Notes: generated by a model from the letters alone, not told the origin. A stretch of 64,000 nt of DNA from Bacteroidales bacterium (GCA_017395245.1 JAFPVR010000101.1:1-64000), one strand, 5' to 3'. Shown: positions 42,959-51,919, numbered from the stretch's first letter. Numbers and translations: made by a program.

Positions 42959-42990
42959 TTGCAGTGATTATTATAAACACAATTCCTTAA

Positions 42991-43058
42991 GCAGCCTCGA
43001 AGAGGCAAAACGCACGAAGTGCAATTAACCCCACACAAGCGAAGCGTAGTGTGGGGCC
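42991..43058 (+). repeat. Dispersed leader element A, copy A3
   Basis: All three hairpins present; second stem is GCAC-GAA-GTGC (A2 has GCGC-GAA-GCGC), a compensatory change also seen in A1. Sense to the DUF5689 gene, ending 24 nt before its ATG. Confidence 0.8.
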
Positions 43059-43081
43059 AAAACGAAAGAAAATAAACAAAT

Positions 43082-44332
43082 ATGAAAAAGATAACCATAA
43101 TACTAATCCTCATCGCCGCCATCCTCGCCGGCTGCGACCTGAAGCAGGATGTGGCCCCCATGCCGACCTTCGTCGGAGAGGCCAACACCACCATCGCCGA
43201 GCTGCTCGCCATGCACCCCATCGGTTCGGAGGACTCCTACGACTCCATTCCCATAGGGTCCAACATCATCATCTGCGGCTACGTCACCACCTCCGACGAG
43301 TGGGGCAACAACTACAAATACATCAACATTGAAGATGAAACCGGCGCCATCCAAATCAAGATCAACCACACCGCGCTGTACAAAAAATACCAGATTGGGG
43401 AGCGCATCTACGTGAAGTGCGACGGATTAGTGTTGGGCGACTACCGCAAGCTGCCGCAGCTTGGTCTCTGGGCAAACGGTGCCATGCAGCCCATCCCGTC
43501 GTTCAAAACCTACCTTTACCTCTTCCCTGATGGCGCGCCCACGGGTGGATTCAACCCCATCGACATGACCACGGTCCCCGCCGCCAACGACATTCCGTCA
43601 ACCATGTACAACCGGAAAGTGCGCCTGTTGGGTGCAACCTTTGTGGAGGGCGGCATGGCCACCTTCTCCGATCCCGGTGCCGCCACCAGCCACGACATCA
43701 AAATGTCCGACGGCTCCACCATCACGTTGAGGACCAGCAATTACGCCACCTTCGCAGGCAAAATCCTGCCCGTCGGCACCGGCGAAATCACCGGTATCCT
43801 CACCCGATACAACAACTACGTGCAGCTCGTCATCAACAGCCCTGACGATCTGGTCGGATTCACCGTTCCCGTGGAGCGTCAGACCATCTTCAGCGTCGAC
43901 TACAACAACGCCTTCAACGATGGCTGGTTCCAAACCGGCACCGGCAACGACTGGCAGACGATGGTCAACAACAATTTCAGCGGCTTTGTCGTCAACCCGG
44001 CTTCCGACCAGGACAAGTACCTGATTTCCCCCGCCGTGGACCTCTCCGACGTCTCCAATCCCGAGCTCTCGTTCACGCACCGCGCCCCGCAGGGATTCTC
44101 CCCCAACACCATGATGTGCTTCTACACGCCAAACTACACCGGCGACATGAGCAGCTCCCTCTGGATTCCGTTCGACCTCTCCGCCGCCACGGGACAGACC
44201 ACTTCCAACAATTTCAGCATCGAGCTCCCCGAAGGCGCCCAGACCGCCAATTTCCGCCTGATGTTCCACATCACCACCGCCCCCTCCTCCTGGTACATCT
44301 CTGACATCAAGATCACGGGAGTCGTACAGTGA
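43082..44332 (+). CDS. DUF5689 / choice-of-anchor J lipoprotein 1
   Basis: 416 residues with a lipobox signal peptide (MKKITIILILIAAILAGC). A DUF5689 domain (about 25-260) begins TIAELLAMHPIG and contains IICGYVTTSDEWGNNYKYINIEDETGAIQI, an OB-fold-like region. Residues 265-416 have the jelly-roll pattern of a choice-of-anchor J domain (DYNNAFNDGW.., LISPAVDLSDVSNPELSFTHRA). Probably an outer-leaflet surface lipoprotein working with the TonB receptor. About 120 nt after that receptor, with element A3 between. Confidence 0.85.
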   Translation: MKKITIILILIAAILAGCDLKQDVAPMPTFVGEANTTIAELLAMHPIGSEDSYDSIPIGSNIIICGYVTTSDEWGNNYKYINIEDETGAIQIKINHTALYKKYQIGERIYVKCDGLVLGDYRKLPQLGLWANGAMQPIPSFKTYLYLFPDGAPTGGFNPIDMTTVPAANDIPSTMYNRKVRLLGATFVEGGMATFSDPGAATSHDIKMSDGSTITLRTSNYATFAGKILPVGTGEITGILTRYNNYVQLVINSPDDLVGFTVPVERQTIFSVDYNNAFNDGWFQTGTGNDWQTMVNNNFSGFVVNPASDQDKYLISPAVDLSDVSNPELSFTHRAPQGFSPNTMMCFYTPNYTGDMSSSLWIPFDLSAATGQTTSNNFSIELPEGAQTANFRLMFHITTAPSSWYISDIKITGVVQ

Positions 44333-44333
44333 G

Positions 44334-44393
44334 CAGTTAAGAGTTAAAAGTTAAGAGTTTAGAGTTAAGTGATAAGAGTTAGCTGTTAGTAGT
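44334..44393. repeat. Heptad repeat, word AGTTAAG (locus 15)
   Basis: Eight 7-nt units with core AGTTAAG, beginning directly after the DUF5689 gene. Confidence 0.85.
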
Positions 44394-44403
44394 TATTTTC
44401 CAA

Positions 44404-44571
44404 GAGGGCTGCAAGCCCGACACATGTCAACCCAGGGTGAGCGTTAGCGAGCCCTGGGATTCCAAAAAGGGCTGAAAGCCCGACCTATGCTAACCCAGGG
44501 TGAACGCAGTGAGCCCTGGGAGACAAGAAAAGAAGATGTGTCAACCCAGGGTGAACGAAGTGAGCCCTGGG
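44404..44571 (+). repeat. Dispersed leader element B, three tandem copies (B2a-c)
   Basis: B2a 44404-44458 and B2b 44466-44520 each have a GGGCT-NNN-AGCCC hairpin followed by the CCCAGGG/CCCTGGG stem; B2c 44536-44571 keeps only the second stem. All are in the sense direction; the last ends 24 nt before the ATG of the second DUF5689 gene. Confidence 0.85.
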
Positions 44572-44594
44572 CCCCCAAAAAAAAACAACCGAAT

Positions 44595-45875
44595 ATGAAA
44601 AAGACAACCATAATCGCAATCCTCATCGCAGCCATCCTCTCCGGCTGCAACCGCTGGGAGGCCAACGCCCCCGTAGTCCCCGTCTACGAAGGTCCCGCCG
44701 CCAACAAGACCATCGCCGACATCAAGGCCATGCACCCGTCCTTGGGCACAGGCACCCAGGATTCCATCTGCCACTACGACGAAACCTTCATCGTGAAGGC
44801 CGTGGTGGTGAGTTCCGACGAGGGCGGCAACTGCTACAAGTACCTCACCATCCAGGACGAAACCGGCGGCATCGAGATCGCCATCGACCGTTCCAGCCTC
44901 TTCAACGACTATCCCGTGGGGCAGACCGTCTACCTGAACTGTGCCGGGCTCATTGTGGGCGACTACCACAACAAATACCAGGTCGGCTGGGTCTATCAAG
45001 GTTCCGTGGGGCGTATCGCGCCCGTGGACCTGCCCAAGTATCTGCAAAAGGACGGGCTTCCTGACCCGAACCACCCATTTGTGGCCCATCCCATCGAAAT
45101 CACCAGCGCCAACGACCTCACCGCCGAGAACGTGAACTGCTTAGTCAAGATTGACAACTGCAAGTTCTCGCCCGCCGACGACGGGCTGCCTTTGGCCGAC
45201 AACGACTTCACCACCGACCGCGACATCACCTTCAACGGCACCACCGTGACCGTGCGCACCAGCAACTACGCCTACTTCCGCAACACCCTCATCGATGCCA
45301 CGAAAGAGTACTGTCTCTACGGCATCCTCAGCATCTACAACTCCGGCTACCAGCTCACCCTGCGCACCAGAGACGACATCCAATCCTCCAGTGCCTCACA
45401 GGTGGAGACGCTCGCCAACCTCTCCTTCGACGCCAACAGCCTCACCACCGGTGGCTGGTCGCAATATCCTGCCAACGACTCGTGGAAGTACCAGGCCTAT
45501 AGCGGCAACCAATTCATCTACCACAACACTACCAATACCGACTGCGACGACTGGCTGATTTCTCCGGAGCTGACCCTCGGAGACATGACCGGCGCCCAAC
45601 TCTTCCTCAATCACCAAAACAACGTCAGCGGCAGCCCCGCAACGTACTATCAGGTTTATTACTCCATCTCCTATAACGGTGGCGCGTTCAACGAGAGCGA
45701 CTGGACGGCTTTCAACCCGAACCTGAACGTCTACCCCAGCGAATTTGGACTGAGTAACGGTCTCGACTTGAGTGCCATCGGCAACCAACCCTTCCGCATC
45801 GCCCTGCGCTACCACAGAAACGGCACCGCTAACGGTACCCGCTGGGCCGTTAAAGGCGTGAAAGTGATGAAATGA
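44595..45875 (+). CDS. DUF5689 / choice-of-anchor J lipoprotein 2
   Basis: 426 residues, paralog of the preceding gene with the same order: lipobox signal peptide (ILSGC), DUF5689 domain beginning TIADIKAMHPSLG, then a choice-of-anchor J domain (LISPELTLGDMTGAQLFLNHQ). The N-terminal 20 residues are almost the same as those of the first copy, while the rest has diverged, which fits an old tandem duplication. The start follows from the signal peptide and lies just after three copies of element B. Probable surface lipoprotein; ligand unknown. Confidence 0.85.
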   Translation: MKKTTIIAILIAAILSGCNRWEANAPVVPVYEGPAANKTIADIKAMHPSLGTGTQDSICHYDETFIVKAVVVSSDEGGNCYKYLTIQDETGGIEIAIDRSSLFNDYPVGQTVYLNCAGLIVGDYHNKYQVGWVYQGSVGRIAPVDLPKYLQKDGLPDPNHPFVAHPIEITSANDLTAENVNCLVKIDNCKFSPADDGLPLADNDFTTDRDITFNGTTVTVRTSNYAYFRNTLIDATKEYCLYGILSIYNSGYQLTLRTRDDIQSSSASQVETLANLSFDANSLTTGGWSQYPANDSWKYQAYSGNQFIYHNTTNTDCDDWLISPELTLGDMTGAQLFLNHQNNVSGSPATYYQVYYSISYNGGAFNESDWTAFNPNLNVYPSEFGLSNGLDLSAIGNQPFRIALRYHRNGTANGTRWAVKGVKVMK

Positions 45876-45984
45876 GATTCGTCGGTGCCTTGACAAGCTC
45901 AATCGCAAAGGCTTAAAATACCGATACTTGAGCTTATCGAACGGTAGTTAATCCAGCCGAAATTACAGACATCACCCACAATAA

Positions 45985-46021
45985 AAACGGGGATCGCTCT
46001 ATTGAACGATTCCCGTTTTTC
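45985..46021. terminator. Bidirectional rho-independent terminator
   Basis: AAAAACGGGGATCG and CGATTCCCGTTTTT arms (one bulge) around a loop between the convergent DUF5689 and nhaD genes; A-run on one side and T-run on the other serve both directions. Confidence 0.85.
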
Positions 46022-46054
46022 TATACCTATGTTATATATATCAGCGAAACCCGT

Positions 46055-47458
46055 TTAGAACGGCATTACCGCAGCCGTTTCCACAATAAGTTCGGAAGCG
46101 GGTTCGAGGGTAATCATGAGCTTGTCCATGAGGATGTAGACACCCGCGCCGGCGAGGTAGCCGATAAACGCGTAGGGGGTGATTTTCTTCAGATACCACA
46201 CAAAATCGATTTTCTCCATGCCCATCACGGCCACGCCTGCAGCGGAACCGATGATCAGCAGGCTGCCGCCCGTACCGGCACAGTACGAAAGATACACCCA
46301 CAACGTGTGGTCTATCGGGAAGTCATACATGCCCATCACACCGGCCACTAACGGCACGTTATCCACAATGGAGGAAAGCATACCTATAATGGTGTCCATT
46401 AGGTAGTAGTTGCTGTTGAGTATGCTGTCCATACCAGCGGCAAGCATGGAAAGATGTCCCGCACTCTGCAGACCGGCGACAGCCAACAGGATGCCGAGGA
46501 AGAAGAGGATAGTGGGCAGGTCTATACGCGTGAGCACGCCCGAAATGGTGTAGTCGATCATGTCCTTGTCGTTGGTGCGGTGCAGAATCTCGGTCACAAT
46601 CCACAGCACCGACAAGCTGAGCATAATGCCCATGTAGGGCTTCAGGTGCGTGGTGATCTTGAAGACCGGCACGAACACGAGCGCCAGGATACCGAGTATG
46701 AAGATGAGATAACGCTGCCAGTCGGGGACTAAGCGTTCTTGCGTCGTCTGCTCGCGCTGGGAAGCGTCAATCTCGCCCTTCTCAAAGAAGGAGATGATGG
46801 CGAGTGGCACAATCATGGAGACCAGACTGGGCACGAGCGCGTGCATCATCACCGCACCGGTGGAGACCTTGCCAGCCACCCACAGCATGATGGTGGTCAC
46901 GTCGCCGATGGGGCTCCATGCACCGCCGGCGTTGGCCGCCAAAATCACCATGCCGCCGAAGAACCAGCGGTCGTGCTTGTCGGGAATCAGCTTCCGCAAC
47001 AGCGACACCATCACGATGGCGGTGGTCAGGTTGTCCAACACAGCGGAGAAGAAGAACGTGATGAAACTCAATATCCACAGGAGCTTCACCTTGTTGGTGG
47101 TCTTGATATGGTCGGTGATGATGGTGAAACCCTGATACGTGTCGATCAGCTCCACCACGGTCATCGCACCCATCAAGTAGAAGAGGATCTCGGCGATATC
47201 GCCAAGATGATGGATGAGCTCATGCGTAGTGAGAAAGTCGATGAACGGGTGCGCCGAATCCGGGTGGTCGAGCTTGAAATCCTCGAACCCGGCCGTGTAA
47301 TGGGTGATGTCGAAGATGCCTTCGCCGGCAATGACGTACAGCACCCACATCATCACACCAAGGAACAGCGCAAACGCGGCCTTGTTGACCTTCAACGGAT
47401 GCTCCAGCGCAATGCAGAGGTATCCGACAACAAAAAGAATGATCATCAAGTAAAACAT
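46055..47458 (-). CDS. nhaD: Na+/H+ antiporter NhaD
   Basis: 467 residues with about 12 membrane helices. Recognisable NhaD marks are FALFLGVMMWVLYV, ELIHHLGDIAEILFYLMGAMTVVELID, FFFSAVLDNLTTAIVM, and AANAGGAWSPIGDVTT, which hold the residues implicated in ion exchange. It expels Na+ in exchange for protons at the inner membrane. It starts 22 nt after the barrel gene and probably shares its promoter. Confidence 0.93.
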   Translation of the reverse strand: MFYLMIILFVVGYLCIALEHPLKVNKAAFALFLGVMMWVLYVIAGEGIFDITHYTAGFEDFKLDHPDSAHPFIDFLTTHELIHHLGDIAEILFYLMGAMTVVELIDTYQGFTIITDHIKTTNKVKLLWILSFITFFFSAVLDNLTTAIVMVSLLRKLIPDKHDRWFFGGMVILAANAGGAWSPIGDVTTIMLWVAGKVSTGAVMMHALVPSLVSMIVPLAIISFFEKGEIDASQREQTTQERLVPDWQRYLIFILGILALVFVPVFKITTHLKPYMGIMLSLSVLWIVTEILHRTNDKDMIDYTISGVLTRIDLPTILFFLGILLAVAGLQSAGHLSMLAAGMDSILNSNYYLMDTIIGMLSSIVDNVPLVAGVMGMYDFPIDHTLWVYLSYCAGTGGSLLIIGSAAGVAVMGMEKIDFVWYLKKITPYAFIGYLAGAGVYILMDKLMITLEPASELIVETAAVMPF

Positions 47459-47480
47459 AATGCTGAAATTTTATGGTTAA

Positions 47481-48194
47481 CTAAAAGATACTCAACGAAA
47501 AACCAATCGACATCGGGGTAATTTTCGGTCCCTTGGAATCGGCGAACAGCGGGGTCGGCTGGAAGCAGTAGTAGACATCGACGAACTTCCACCCGATGCG
47601 CGTATAGACATCGATGTTGTATTTCATCTTGTTCTGGAAATTCAAGTTCTTGTATCGGAGCGTGTCGGCAGGATTCGCCGGATCGTCGCCCTTGTACTTC
47701 TGCGAAATCTCGGCAATGTAACCACCTCTGACGCCGACTGTGAACTTGAATCCGTTGGGATGGCGATAGCGGAATTCCAACGGCACATTGACATTGAGAT
47801 AGTTCATCTTCAATAGGTTATACTTGGTATCCTCAGGCAGGACATAGTATTTCATATTGCCGGACTCCTGGTCATATTGCAGCAACGCATTGCTGTACTG
47901 GGTGTTGTATGTCACACCTACACCTAACCCGATTGCGATGGGCTTGTTCTTGATTTTGAAGTCCCAGATGGCGGAAACCGTGAAGCCGGGGTCGAACTTC
48001 ATGTGCGCAACCTCCGTGGGCATATTCATCCAAAAGGTGTGGTAAATGTCCATGATCAGCCGGTCGCGGAACACCACAAGAGGCTCATCGACAGTGTCTT
48101 TCGGAGCTGTGTAAGGGGTCTCCTTGGTCTGCGCGGTCAGCATCGATCCACCGCACACCAGCAACAACATAACGGTCAAAATTTGTCTTCTCAT
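47481..48194 (-). CDS. Outer-membrane beta-barrel protein
   Basis: 237 residues with a signal peptide (MRRQILTVMLLLVCGGSMLTAQ). The mature chain has alternating amphipathic strands such as KPIAIGLGVGVTYNTQYSN and FKFTVGVRGGYIAEI, and ends in FSLSIF, a typical outer-membrane C-terminal strand. It resembles the PorT-type/porin-like family of Bacteroidetes. The start at 48194 is supported by the signal peptide and by the promoter at 48216-48223. Operon partner nhaD gives no clear functional hint. Confidence 0.78.
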   Translation of the reverse strand: MRRQILTVMLLLVCGGSMLTAQTKETPYTAPKDTVDEPLVVFRDRLIMDIYHTFWMNMPTEVAHMKFDPGFTVSAIWDFKIKNKPIAIGLGVGVTYNTQYSNALLQYDQESGNMKYYVLPEDTKYNLLKMNYLNVNVPLEFRYRHPNGFKFTVGVRGGYIAEISQKYKGDDPANPADTLRYKNLNFQNKMKYNIDVYTRIGWKFVDVYYCFQPTPLFADSKGPKITPMSIGFSLSIF

Positions 48195-48215
48195 TTCGTT
48201 CAAAAAATCAAACCG

Positions 48216-48223
48216 CAAAAATA
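48216..48223 (-). promoter_or_regulatory. -7 promoter element for the barrel-nhaD operon
   Basis: TATTTTTG on the minus strand, 22 nt before the start codon. Confidence 0.65.
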
Positions 48224-48350
48224 CAATTTTTTTGTTTAGGGTTTAAGGGTATTTGGATTAAGGAGCACAAACTTTCTAACAGAAATTTTCAATCTCCTTT
48301 TGCAATAATCAGCGCACTTTTACGTTAACGGGGCGTTATTACTTTAGAAT

Positions 48351-49442
48351 ATGATAATCGGTAGCGCAGCGCTCTTTACACTGGCCATTCTGATCACAAC
48401 CCTCGTCGTGTTGGCGGTCACGGCGCCCATATACCTTCATCTGCCCCGATTCGGCAAGTTCCCGTCGGGCGAGCGCTTGGAACGTATCCGACGGTCGCCG
48501 AACTACCGCGACGGTAAATTCCATAATCTCGTTGAAACCGATGTGATTGCGGATAAATCCGTCGCCACTTTTGCGAAAAACTTGTTCCAGATGGTTTTTG
48601 GCAAGAACGGAAGCGAGCAGAAGCCGAAAAAAGCGCTCAACATGGCAAAGCATGACCTGAACGACATACCCGCCGACCGCGACTACTACGTCTGGTTCGG
48701 TCATTCGGCCTACCTGCTGTCACTGCATGGCACGACAGTCCTCGTAGATCCCACATTCGTGACTGCCTCGCCTGTATCCTTTATCAACAAGCCCTTTGCC
48801 GGCACTGATCTCTACAAGCCTGAAGACATGCCGCACCATATCGACTATCTGGTGATCACACACGATCATTACGATCACCTCGACTGCGAGACCATTGAAC
48901 GGCTCAAAGACCGTATCGGACACGTCATCTGCCCGCTTGGCGTGGGCGAACATCTGGAACGCTGGGGCATTCGTCCCGAGCAGCTCATTGAAATGGACTG
49001 GAACGAAAAGTCTTCGTTGTCAGAGGATTGGACAGTCTACTGTCTGCCGTCGCAACATTTCTCGGGCCGCTCGTTCCGACGCAACAACACGTTGTGGGCA
49101 TCCTTCCTGTTGGAAACGCCATACGGCAAGATTTTCCTCGGTTGTGATGGCGGCTACGGTCCGCACTTCCGCGAAATCGGCGAGGCACATCCCGGCATCG
49201 ACCTGGCCATCCTCGAAAACGGGCAATACAACGAACAGTGGAAGAGCATCCACACCATGCCGGAACAACTTGGAAAAGAGGCGGTTGACCTCGGTGCGAA
49301 ACGGGTTATCACCGTTCACCACAGCAAATACGCTCTCTCGTTGCACCCGTGGGAAGAGCCCCTCGGCAACGAACTTGTCGCCCGCGACGAACACCATATC
49401 GACCTGATTGTCGCGGAACTCGGCGAGATCACGGAACTGTAA
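48351..49442 (+). CDS. MBL-fold metal-dependent hydrolase (NAPE-PLD / UlaG-like)
   Basis: 363 residues. One N-terminal membrane helix (3-28) followed by a metallo-beta-lactamase domain. The metal-binding motif THDHYDHLD is at about residues 165-173, with LPSQHFSGRS and GCDGGYGPHF supplying further ligands, as in N-acyl phosphatidylethanolamine phospholipase D-like enzymes. Acts probably at the inner membrane; a phospholipid or other phosphodiester substrate is possible but not shown. No consensus promoter is visible directly upstream. Confidence 0.88.
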   Translation: MIIGSAALFTLAILITTLVVLAVTAPIYLHLPRFGKFPSGERLERIRRSPNYRDGKFHNLVETDVIADKSVATFAKNLFQMVFGKNGSEQKPKKALNMAKHDLNDIPADRDYYVWFGHSAYLLSLHGTTVLVDPTFVTASPVSFINKPFAGTDLYKPEDMPHHIDYLVITHDHYDHLDCETIERLKDRIGHVICPLGVGEHLERWGIRPEQLIEMDWNEKSSLSEDWTVYCLPSQHFSGRSFRRNNTLWASFLLETPYGKIFLGCDGGYGPHFREIGEAHPGIDLAILENGQYNEQWKSIHTMPEQLGKEAVDLGAKRVITVHHSKYALSLHPWEEPLGNELVARDEHHIDLIVAELGEITEL

Positions 49443-49458
49443 CTCCCTACCCTCTTGA

Positions 49459-50187
49459 TTAGCTGTACATTCCGCCGTTGACCTGGATCACCTGCCCCGT
49501 AATGTACGAAGCATCCGGTGACGCAAGGAACGCGACGGCGGCAGCCACCTCTTCGGGGGTGCCGAAACGCTGCGCGGGAATCAGCTGGCTGAGGGCGGCC
49601 TCATCCAAGCCTGCAGTCATATCGGTAGCGATGAAACCGGGTGCCACTGCGTTGACGGTAACCTTCCGTTTGGCGACCTCCTGAGCCAACGCTTTCGTGG
49701 CACCGATAATGGCGGCCTTCGCAGCGCTGTAGTTGGTCTGACCGGGAACACCCTTCAAGCCGGAAAGCGACGCCATATTGACGATTCGGCCTTCGCGCTT
49801 GCGCAGCATGGTCTTCACCACGCGGCGTGTGATGTAGAAGAAGCCGTTCAGCGGCGCATCGATGACGCTATGCCAGTCCTCGTCGGAGAGCATGATCATC
49901 AGGTTGTCGCGACGAGTGCCGGCGTTGTTCACCAACACGGCGATGAAGTCGTCGGGATGGGCACTCTCCCACCCTTCCAAGGCGGCATCCACAGCCTCGG
50001 CATCGGCAATGTCGAACTTCAGCAGCTCGCACACACCGCCTTGATTCTCAATCATTTGTTTGGTCTCTTCAGCGGCTGCGTCGTTGCTGACGTAATTCAC
50101 GATGACGGGCATCCCGTCGCGGGAGAGCCGCAGGGCGACCGCGCGGCCGATGCCGCGGGAACCGCCGGTTACTAATGCATACTTCAT
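49459..50187 (-). CDS. fabG: 3-oxoacyl-ACP reductase (FabG type)
   Basis: 242 residues, a classical short-chain dehydrogenase: cofactor motif TGGSRGIGRA at 7-16, NNAG, catalytic Ser in MASLSGLKG, YSAAK with Tyr and Lys, and GQVIQVNGGMYS at the C-terminus. It reduces 3-oxoacyl-ACP with NADPH. The neighbouring ammonia-lyase of tyrosine ammonia-lyase type suggests a role in aryl polyene or flexirubin-type synthesis rather than in general fatty acid synthesis. Two copies of element B lie in its leader. Confidence 0.88.
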   Translation of the reverse strand: MKYALVTGGSRGIGRAVALRLSRDGMPVIVNYVSNDAAAEETKQMIENQGGVCELLKFDIADAEAVDAALEGWESAHPDDFIAVLVNNAGTRRDNLMIMLSDEDWHSVIDAPLNGFFYITRRVVKTMLRKREGRIVNMASLSGLKGVPGQTNYSAAKAAIIGATKALAQEVAKRKVTVNAVAPGFIATDMTAGLDEAALSQLIPAQRFGTPEEVAAAVAFLASPDASYITGQVIQVNGGMYS

Positions 50188-50221
50188 ATCGTTATATATT
50201 CGTTACTTTTCGTTATTCGGT

Positions 50222-50338
50222 CCTATGGCTCGCTATCGCTCACCATAGGCTAGCATAGGTCGGGCTTACAGCCCTTCTGGAAGCCCAGGGCTCGACTTCG
50301 TCTCACCCTGGGTTGACACGTGTCGGGCTTGCAGCCCT
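50222..50338 (-). repeat. Dispersed leader element B, two copies (B4a, B4b)
   Basis: Sense to fabG. B4b (50284-50338) has the standard CCCAGGG/CCCTGGG stem. In B4a (50222-50276) the stem is CCTATGG/CCATAGG: both strands have changed and pairing is kept, which is compensatory. B4a ends 35 nt before the fabG ATG. Confidence 0.85.
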
Positions 50339-50369
50339 CTTGGAAACTCTACTGCCTATTGCCTAATCA

Positions 50370-51896
50370 CTAATCCAACTTCAGTTGTTGATGGCGCAAG
50401 AACGTCTCCACGTTCCGTAAATCCTCGTAGAACGGCGTATCCTCCACAAACACGGGGCAAATCTCGCGGACTTGGCGATAGACTTGGCGGGAAATCGGGG
50501 CCAGTTTATCGGCGATGTGCAGGCAATCGACGGCCTGGGCGAGGGCGATGTACTGGATGGCGAGCACCTGCCAGGCGTTTTCGATGACCGTGCGGGTGAT
50601 CAGTGCGGTGTTGGTGCCCATACTCACAATGTCCTGATTGTCATTGTTGTTCGGGATGCTATGCACGTAGTTGGGCATCGCGAGCGTCTGACACTCGGCG
50701 GTGGTGGAGGTTGCGGTGAACTGGCACGCCTGCATTCCGTAGTTGAGTCCTAACTTGCCGAGGTTGAGGAAGGGCGGCAGGATGCCGTTGATGCGGTCGT
50801 GGAAGAGGTAGTTGAGCTGTCGCTCGGCGGTCATCACGAGGCGCACCATCGCGATTTTCACCTTGTCCTGCTCCAACGAGACGTAGTCGCCGTGGAAGTT
50901 GCCGCCGTGATAGACGTTGCGGGTCTCGGGATCCACAATCGGGTTGTCGCAGGCGGAGTTGACCTCCTCTTCGAGCACGCGGCGGCAGTTCGCCAACGTG
51001 TCGTAAATCGGTCCCAAAATCTGCGGTGTGCAACGCAACGAATAGTAAGCCTGCACTTTATGCTCGAAGGTCTCCTCTGTATGATGACCGTCATAGAGCA
51101 TGTGTTCGCGCTGTTGCAGGCATTGGCTGTCGCGGGCGAGCGTACGCATGCGTGCGGCAATCACCTGCTGTCCTTCGTGACGGCGCACCTCGTTGAGCGG
51201 TGCGGCCATCCAATCGTCGTAGGAGCCGGCAATCTCGTTCATCATCACGGCGGCGAGCGTAGCCCAGTCGAGGAGCTGCTCGGCCTGGAACTGGTTGACC
51301 ATCGCCACGCCGGTCATCACGCCGGTGCCGTTGGTGATGGAGAGGCCCTCGCGAATATGGATCCGGAACGGCTCGAGGCCGTTCTCTTTCAGTACTTCCG
51401 CTGCCGGACGCCATTCGCCGTGGTAGTGGACACTTCCCTCGCCGATCATCGTCAAGGCAAGGTGCGCCAGCTGCACAAGGTCGCCGCTGGCCCCCACGCT
51501 GCCGTGGCGGGGAATCATCGGGAGGATGTCGCGGTTGATCATCTCCACCAACAGTTTCACGAGGTCGGGGTGCACGCCGGAGCGGGCCTGCAGGAAAGTG
51601 CCGAGACGGGCCACCATGGCGGCCTTCACGCACTCGTCGGGCAGCGGTTCGCCCGCACCCGTGGAGTGGCTGCGGATGATGTTGTATTGCAAGGCCGTGA
51701 GGTCAGCATCGTTGACGCGCCACTGCGCCATCGGCCCGAAGCCGGTGTTGATGCCGTAGATAATCTTGTCCGCGCTGAACTTTTCTAAAAAGTCGTAGCA
51801 CTCCGCCACCTTGTCCATCGGCAGGTCGGAAAGGGCGATTTTCTTGTCGCCGTAAACGATTTTCTCAACGTCAGCAAGTGTGAAAATGGTGTTCAT
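50370..51896 (-). CDS. Aromatic amino acid ammonia-lyase, probably tyrosine-specific
   Basis: 508 residues of the HAL/PAL/TAL family. The Ala-Ser-Gly that forms the MIO group is at 136-138 (SVGASGDLVQLAH), and YGINTGFGPMAQWR and NNNDNQDIVSMG are conserved. The selectivity pair is Ser76-His77 (IIRSHSTG), which looks histidine-like. However, the surrounding sequence is close to what I remember of the Flavobacterium johnsoniae tyrosine ammonia-lyase, from flexirubin clusters. Deamination of tyrosine would give 4-coumarate as pigment starter. It is followed by fabG; the other flexirubin genes are not in this window. Confidence 0.85.
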   Translation of the reverse strand: MNTIFTLADVEKIVYGDKKIALSDLPMDKVAECYDFLEKFSADKIIYGINTGFGPMAQWRVNDADLTALQYNIIRSHSTGAGEPLPDECVKAAMVARLGTFLQARSGVHPDLVKLLVEMINRDILPMIPRHGSVGASGDLVQLAHLALTMIGEGSVHYHGEWRPAAEVLKENGLEPFRIHIREGLSITNGTGVMTGVAMVNQFQAEQLLDWATLAAVMMNEIAGSYDDWMAAPLNEVRRHEGQQVIAARMRTLARDSQCLQQREHMLYDGHHTEETFEHKVQAYYSLRCTPQILGPIYDTLANCRRVLEEEVNSACDNPIVDPETRNVYHGGNFHGDYVSLEQDKVKIAMVRLVMTAERQLNYLFHDRINGILPPFLNLGKLGLNYGMQACQFTATSTTAECQTLAMPNYVHSIPNNNDNQDIVSMGTNTALITRTVIENAWQVLAIQYIALAQAVDCLHIADKLAPISRQVYRQVREICPVFVEDTPFYEDLRNVETFLRHQQLKLD

Positions 51897-51919
51897 TAAT
51901 CATTCAGAATTAAAGGCCG

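Noticed and set aside
48340-48347. TACTTTAG as promoter of the MBL hydrolase
   Set aside because: It lies 3 nt before the start codon, so transcription would begin inside the gene, and it departs from the consensus.
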